Below are positions 40,301 through 43,553 of a DNA stretch of 43,553 bases, piece by piece. Positions within the stretch are counted from its first letter, which is position 1; every line of letters begins with the position of its first letter. Origin of the DNA: Lysobacter sp. (GTDB lineage: Bacteria; Pseudomonadota; Gammaproteobacteria; Xanthomonadales; Xanthomonadaceae); NCBI GenBank assembly GCA_011526085.1, contig WYBC01000028.1, positions 1 through 43,553 on the forward strand. The letters are read 5' to 3'. The notes under the pieces are model-generated. The model did not search any database, had not been told where the DNA came from, and worked only from the letters and a program-made list of their open reading frames with translations. The position numbers and the translations under genes are program-made.

Positions 40301-41120
40301 CGGGCAGCGTCGCCGGCTGGATCGCGAACGCATCGTTGTCGTCGGTCACGATGTGGATCGTCGCTTCGCCGCCGCCGATCGCGCCGACGGCGTCGCTCAA
40401 CAGGACGTGGAACGCTTCCGTCGGCTCGCTTTCGGTATCGCCATGGATGCGGAACTGCAGCGACCTGCGGGTTTCGCCAGGTGCGAACGCCAGCGTCCCG
40501 GACTGCGCTTCGTAGTCGTCCGGCGCGGACGCCCGATGATCGAACGTTGCGTAATCGACCCGCACGTCCTGCGCGGCCGGATAGCTCAGCACGACCTCCA
40601 GCATCGCGATCGCGTCACCGGCATCGCCTTCGACCACCGCGATGTCCGACTCGGCGAAGCCGATGTCCGGCGTGAGTTCGTCGTTGCGGATCGTGCCCAC
40701 GGCGCGCCCATCGGCGACCGTCGCGCCGACCACGTTCGCGATGTCGACGTAGAAGGTTTCGTCCGGCTCGTAATCGCCGTCGGCGTTGACGAGGACGGTG
40801 TAGGGGAATTCGGTCTCGCCTTCGGGAATCTCGGCGGCACCGGAGGACAGCACGTAATAGTCGGCGCCGTCGGCGCTGCCATCGGTCGTCGCGATGTCGA
40901 AACGCACGCCGCCGGCGGGCGCGGGTGCGTCGAGGCGCACCCGGAACACCATCGTCGTCGCGGCGGCCTCGTCCTCGGCGATGGCGACATCGTCGATGGA
41001 CAGCGCCGGCTGCGCCCGCGCGGGCGCGGACAGCGCAACGGCGAGCAGCAGCACCGCGCATGCGGCCGCGGACCGGACCGGGCCACGGCCGAAGGTGAAC
41101 AAGCGCTTCCCCACGAACAT
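34344..41120 (-). CDS. Giant autotransporter with Calx-beta and putative-Ig repeats (2258 aa)
   Basis: A signal peptide (AAACAVLLLAVALSAPARA-Q) opens the protein. Two Calx-beta-like units follow (about residues 38-265; IDDVAIAEDEAA, DGSADGADY). Then come He_PIG-type putative-Ig repeats of about 85 residues (to about 620), recognisable by GALPPGLTL, GTPT and FTVTVSD patterns. Three more Calx-beta units (about 625-965; DGTATVAGADY, VEGDAGT) and about nine more putative-Ig repeats to about 1680 come next. A cadherin-like unit (TTVGTTPVVVAVATNDVGA) follows. After a linker (RFADAQIGNFRQRLERLHG) the last 270 or so residues form an autotransporter barrel, ending in SVDLQHEF with the terminal Phe needed by BamA. 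GGAGAGGGC precedes the ATG. It is a paralogue of the next gene upstream. The likely role is a cell-surface adhesin. Confidence 0.93.
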   Translation of the reverse strand: MFVGKRLFTFGRGPVRSAAACAVLLLAVALSAPARAQPALSIDDVAIAEDEAAATTMVFRVRLDAPAPAGGVRFDIATTDGSADGADYYVLSSGAAEIPEGETEFPYTVLVNADGDYEPDETFYVDIANVVGATVADGRAVGTIRNDELTPDIGFAESDIAVVEGDAGDAIAMLEVVLSYPAAQDVRVDYATFDHRASAPDDYEAQSGTLAFAPGETRRSLQFRIHGDTESEPTEAFHVLLSDAVGAIGGGEATIHIVTDDNDAFAIQPATLPDGALGERYDQGFSTSRADARFEIVSGALPPGIALTIVNGRAYLLGFPTVVGTYAFRVMATAGVLSNATVAYRDYTIVIGGHTLALPPTTLPDAVFDDGYLAALNPATGAQPPYRYAITAGALPPGLTLGENGTIAGSSRGSGAFAFTVTVSDSSAAGPYTASRDYTLQALPPSFSFAPLFTLDGSEGGDYSAQFAVSGHYTEPLVYSLTGGALPAGLQLSPGGEISGIPAESGDFPIDVTLTDSTLIVPGVATASFVLRIAPPQISFGPSTLPVAVAGRPYAQAFVPTDGTSAYLYSLIAGDLPPGIDFDGQGLSGTPTALGLYAFTIQASDGPSTYTRRYALRVDASPPPPPRAVLSVLDSAIVEGDSRFTTLRFEIRSTAPAPAAGIAFDVQTFDGTATVAGADYVPIPAQRVTIPASLTHAFVDVKVTADRNPEADETFLLRLSNVSGAIIGDGEAVGTIISDDRRPRLILDDDIVYEGSVGYFYAVLDAPAGPGGVTFTLRTVDGTAVAGTDYEGFEARRYSIRPGERVAFAHQATLRDTLEEDEETFFIEAIDVVGADPPASRATVRIVSISQQLPALSVQDVSLVEGDAGTQPMTFEIRLSEPSAHAVSADYSVGDFFDTVNPQQYGRLLFAPGETSKTVSHPVRGDTVPEYFERIYFGLHSAQNARIEQGSAVGTVIDDDNPIELDYVDPADGRVGEGYLHNFSPRGGREPYTHAIVAGRLPDGLFFDDHNAEIYGTPTEYGDFTFTLQVTDSSPGPVGPFVARADYTLRVKSNLVTLPATTLRDATEGMAYSAVLGPATGGQPPYRYEPAGALPAGLVLAPDGTLSGTPTQRGSYYIGVVATDSSPAPGPHDARAYYRIEIHPPGLRLLPAQLPFSRVGEAFDVTLVAGGTVPPYTYALTAGALPNGLNFDANGRLSGVPTRAGTFDFAITATDSAAPSPRSITVNYRMPVYSPLIQLTPSNPSYTAGYDAPYTQTFTASGGIGPYVYSLSGTLPPGMQFDGNTLSGQSRASGSYSLQITATDTGADGQGAPFKGSRNFYLTIAASPVVISPSDDVLPLGRELEPYSVTLSASGGTAPYRFDTVDLTILPPGIALSEDGVLSGTTTHNGVFPVTVRCTDATGITSTRRYSLAMRAPILTLEPASLPAGTAAVAYPATPVVVAGGVAPYSISVHGLPDGMSYDTAVGAIGGVPREAGRFDVFVYATDSSGGGVATIHRTYTLDIAPATLTLQPESLPAAAVGVSYRQAFSASGGVAPYRFSASGEAVAPGLVFDVAAGELVGVPTQPGTYTFSVTAEDSTGGIAATTTRSYTLTVSAPVDGEPMVFETTALPDGTRSQAYAQALAVRGAVAPHRFELIAGSVPPGLTFADSGRLEGVPTQAGRYPLTVRAIDARGVVASLAFVVVIADAAPQLTDDAATTVGTTPVVVAVATNDVGAIDAIAIVEPPAHGTARVDGLTVIYTADAGFEGVDHLRYTARNAGGSATPASVSIEVSPRPVPLVVSRTVDAMTGRTMTVDLTEGATAGPFTAATLVSLTPADAGTATIARSGSGATARYLLTFAPRHDFDGIATLTFTLANAHAVSAPATLTMTVAPRPDPAQDRDARGLIDAQQRGAQRFADAQIGNFRQRLERLHGSGAGRNGFSNGLSFAASRRCTPRVGAMPGDDPDTCVESGVPGATLADRALIDRTLIDPAATGDAPRRDALFGTWIAGTVRSGDRDAEHGRAALDFETEGVSAGADRRFDGGWAFGGGVGYGRDRTWVGDARTRSDARAYTLAGYASHAPGDVFFVDAVLGHQRLRYDLRRSSDVGEFGGHRDGRQWFAAITTGADLGRGRWRFSPYGRVDLARAMLDGYIEHGDDPAFALRHDTQTLRTRAANLGLRVDYRRDTGWGRFAPQLRIEYRHDFDATGAAKLRYADAFAAPAYRIDPGAFDRDRWEIGLGALFETRTDWSIRAGYRGTLDDTGSDHGVSVDLQHEF

Positions 41121-41181
41121 GCCCTCTCCGATGGCGGGATTCCCGGCCCCGCCGTGCGAGCGGTCACCTTATCACCGGCCG

Positions 41182-41214
41182 AAAAAAAACGCCGCTGCGG
41201 GGCAGCGGCGTTTT
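41182..41214 (-). terminator. Rho-independent terminator of the upstream autotransporter gene
   Basis: On the minus strand a 13-bp stem (AAAACGCCGCTGC with its complement, loop CCC) runs into eight T (complement of 41182-41189). It lies 25 bases after the stop of the partial autotransporter gene. It should separate that transcript from the 2258-aa gene, for which no convincing promoter was found in the 60 or so bases that follow. Confidence 0.93.
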
Positions 41215-41238
41215 CGGTACTTCAGGCGGACGTGGACG

Positions 41239-43553
41239 TCAGAACTTCCTGTCCACGTTGATCTGCAGGCTGTTGTCGCGATCGTCGCTGCCGGTCAGGC
41301 CGCGGTAATCGAAACGGAACGACCAGCCGCTGTCGAGATCGAACAGCAGACCCAGGCCCAGCATCAGGCGCGTGCGATCGAACTCGCTCAGGCTGGTGCT
41401 GTAGAACGGACCGGTCGGCAGATCCGCGTAACGCATCGACTGCGAACCGTTGGCGCGGAAGTCGTGCTGGTATTCCAGACGGAACTGCGGCGTCAGGAAG
41501 CCCCACGCGGCCTGGTGGCGGTAGTCGATGCGCACGCCGGCGTTGCCGGTGTTCGTGTCGACTTCCATGTTGTCGTAGGCCAGCGAGAAGATCGCGTCGC
41601 CGGTTTCGGTATAGGCCTCCAGGTCGCCGCGCATCACGTCCGCACGGACGTACGGCGTGAACTGCCACGCACCGCTCTGGAAGTCCGCACCCGCCGACAC
41701 CGAACCGAACCACTGCGTACCCGAACGGCTGCCGTTGACGAACGCGCCGTTGGTGGTGACGTAGCGGCGCAGGTCGTAATCCAGCTTCTGGTAGCCGACC
41801 AGGCCGTCGAGGAAGAAGCGGTCGCCCGGGCTGTAGCTCGCATACATCGCGAACGTGTAGGCGGTGCCTTCGCTGCGGCTGCCGTTGTCGCCGATGTCGC
41901 TGTCGTCGCGGCCGTAGCCGACGCCGCCACCGACGCTGAAGGCATCGCTGATGCGGCGATCGATACCGACGCTGACGCCATCGGTCTCGAAGTCGACGCC
42001 GGCGCTGCCGTTGCGACCGTCGTGGTTGCCCGAGCGGATCATGCCCGCCGCCCACACGCCGAGACCGCTGTTGCCGCCGCCGTTGGCCTGCTGGCCGCCG
42101 CCGGCCATGCCGTTGCCGCCATTCATGCCGTTGGCGCCGACAGGGCCGCCGGCCTGGGTGTTGTCGCAACGGCGGCCCGGGATGGCGCCGACGGTCTCCG
42201 GACAGTAGGTGTTGTAGGCCGCGGCCAGACCGTTGTCGAAGCCGCCCTCACCCGCACCGTGCAGGCGCTCCAGGCGCTGCTGGAAGTTGTTGATCTGGGT
42301 GGTGGCGAAGCGACGGGTCGAATCCGCCTGCGCATCGAGCAGACCCTTCACTTCCGGATCGCGCGACGGATCCGGGCGCTGCACGACCGCGATCGTGTAG
42401 GCACGGGTGCCGGTGAAGCCCAGGGCGTCGGTGGCGCGCACGGTGAAGTTGAACGTGCCCGTGGCCGTGGCGGCGCCGCTGAGGGTGCCGGTGCTGCTCA
42501 GGGTCACGCCGGCCGGCAACGCACCCGCGCTGATCGCGAAGGTGTACGGCGCGGTACCGCCGACGGCGGTCAGCACGTGGTTGTACGGCACCGAGAACAC
42601 CGCGCCCGGCAGGGTCGGCGGGTTGATGACGATCGTGGGCGCCGACAGCACCAGCGTGTAGGCGATCGTCACCGTGCCGGCGGTGCCGGTGGTGCTGTCG
42701 GTCGCGGTGACGCTGAAGTTGAAGGTCCCGGCCACGGTCGGCGTGCCGCCGAGCGTGCCGCTGGCCGCGTTGAACGTGAGGCCGGCCGGCAGCGCACCCG
42801 TCAGGGTGTAGGTGTACGGCGCGATGCCGCCGCTGGCGGTGAACGTCTGGCTGTAGGCCACGCCCGCGGTGCCGCCCGGCACCGTCGCCGGGGTCAGGGT
42901 CAGGGTCGGGGCCGCGATCGTCAGCGTGTAGTTGTTGGTGATCGTGGCCGCGGTGCCGCCGGTGCTGTCGGTCGCGGTGACGCTGATGTTGAACGTGCCC
43001 GACTGCGTCGGCGTGCCGCTGAAGGTGCGGGTCGCGGCGTTGAAGGTGAGCCCGGCCGGCAGCGCGCCGGTCTGGGTCACCGTGTACGGCGCGATGCCGC
43101 CGCTGAGCGTCAGCACCTGGCTGTAGGCCGTGCCCGCGGTGCCCGCCGGCAGCGTGGCCGGGGTCAGCGTGAGCGTCGGCACCGCCACGACGACGGTGTA
43201 GGCGCGGCTGCCGGTCTGGCCGAACTGGTCGGTCGCGGTCACCGTGAAGTTGAACGTGCCCGAGGCGGTCGTCGTCCCGGACAGGGCACCGCCCGCACTC
43301 AGGGTCAGGCCATTCGGCAGGGCGCCGGCGGTGACCGCGAAGCTGTACGGCGCGACCGCGCCGCTGGCGGTGATCGTCTGGGTGTAGCTCAGGCCCGCCG
43401 TGGTGTTCGGCAGGGTGGCCGGATCGACCACGATGGTCGGTGCCGGCACGTCGATCGTGTAGTTCTGCGCGATCGAGAACGGCGCGCCCACGCCCGTGAG
43501 CACGGTGTCGGTGGCGGTGACGGTGATCGGATAGCTGCCCGGCACCGTCGGCG
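41239..43553 (-). CDS. Autotransporter with putative-Ig repeats, C-terminal part (partial, start beyond right edge)
   Basis: The frame is open to the right edge and the first residues already lie inside an Ig-like repeat (GSYPITVTATD), so the true start is outside. At least four and a half repeats of 87-90 residues are seen (DNA period about 261-280 bases), each with TLPAGTAG or similar, a SYTQ/AYSQ motif, GGIAPY, GALPAGLT and SGTFNFTVTATD. A linker (RFATTQINNFQQRLERLHG) and a Gly/Asn-rich stretch (GANGMNGGNGMAGGG) follow. A beta-barrel of about 270 residues then ends INVDRKF with terminal Phe. The barrel aligns along its length with that of the 2258-aa neighbour, including GVGYGRD, DYDLRR and RLEYQHDF. 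It is an exported outer-membrane protein, probably an adhesin. Confidence 0.92.
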   Translation of the reverse strand, partial: PTVPGSYPITVTATDTVLTGVGAPFSIAQNYTIDVPAPTIVVDPATLPNTTAGLSYTQTITASGAVAPYSFAVTAGALPNGLTLSAGGALSGTTTASGTFNFTVTATDQFGQTGSRAYTVVVAVPTLTLTPATLPAGTAGTAYSQVLTLSGGIAPYTVTQTGALPAGLTFNAATRTFSGTPTQSGTFNISVTATDSTGGTAATITNNYTLTIAAPTLTLTPATVPGGTAGVAYSQTFTASGGIAPYTYTLTGALPAGLTFNAASGTLGGTPTVAGTFNFSVTATDSTTGTAGTVTIAYTLVLSAPTIVINPPTLPGAVFSVPYNHVLTAVGGTAPYTFAISAGALPAGVTLSSTGTLSGAATATGTFNFTVRATDALGFTGTRAYTIAVVQRPDPSRDPEVKGLLDAQADSTRRFATTQINNFQQRLERLHGAGEGGFDNGLAAAYNTYCPETVGAIPGRRCDNTQAGGPVGANGMNGGNGMAGGGQQANGGGNSGLGVWAAGMIRSGNHDGRNGSAGVDFETDGVSVGIDRRISDAFSVGGGVGYGRDDSDIGDNGSRSEGTAYTFAMYASYSPGDRFFLDGLVGYQKLDYDLRRYVTTNGAFVNGSRSGTQWFGSVSAGADFQSGAWQFTPYVRADVMRGDLEAYTETGDAIFSLAYDNMEVDTNTGNAGVRIDYRHQAAWGFLTPQFRLEYQHDFRANGSQSMRYADLPTGPFYSTSLSEFDRTRLMLGLGLLFDLDSGWSFRFDYRGLTGSDDRDNSLQINVDRKF

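Noticed and set aside
34182-41261. Very long plus-strand frames (959 and 1199 codons) opposite the autotransporter
   Set aside because: Low-complexity Arg/Gly/Val translations with no domains; the minus strand encodes recognisable repeats and a barrel.

Overview
The window looks like a chromosomal segment from a high-GC gammaproteobacterium, most likely of the Xanthomonadaceae (Lysobacter/Luteimonas/Stenotrophomonas type). The reasons are the very GC-rich codon usage, a fused indolepyruvate:ferredoxin oxidoreductase, the BlaI/M56 pair, recC-recB-recD order, large Calx-beta/putative-Ig autotransporters, and many palindromes headed by GTAG, which resemble the REP elements known from Stenotrophomonas. 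This assignment is an inference; no rRNA or tRNA gene was seen.

Left part (1-13277): the start of a secreted DUF11-repeat surface protein (minus strand, runs off the left edge); a fused indolepyruvate oxidoreductase with a clear terminator; a BlaI-type repressor and M56 (BlaR1-like) membrane metallopeptidase whose stop and start codons overlap, preceded by a promoter covered by two tandem operator dyads; a polytopic membrane protein; an I78-type inhibitor lipoprotein; an exported barnase-like ribonuclease overlapping its barstar-like inhibitor; and a TetA-like MFS exporter.

Centre (13278-24602): gltB and gltD (glutamate synthase) are separated by 154 bases carrying two stem-loops. Downstream lies a visibly AT-richer island (about 19420-23954) with six unrelated orphan genes, mostly small and membrane-associated or secreted. 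They are separated by GTAG-headed inverted repeats, by a 26-bp unit found five times (four of them just after a stop codon), and by a fossil tail of one of the genes. This is the most unusual part of the window. folE (GTP cyclohydrolase I) follows.

Right part (24603-43553): recC, recB and recD overlap by four bases at each junction and are read right to left towards folE. Next come a REP-type inverted repeat and a DUF1993 protein. Then there are two tandem paralogous autotransporters, one of 2258 aa and one cut by the right edge, built from Calx-beta and putative-Ig (He_PIG-like) repeats with C-terminal beta-barrels ending in Phe. A strong terminator separates them.

No CRISPR array, integrase, transposase, tRNA or rRNA was recognised. 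Many very long open frames opposite the GC-rich genes are composition artefacts and were left out.
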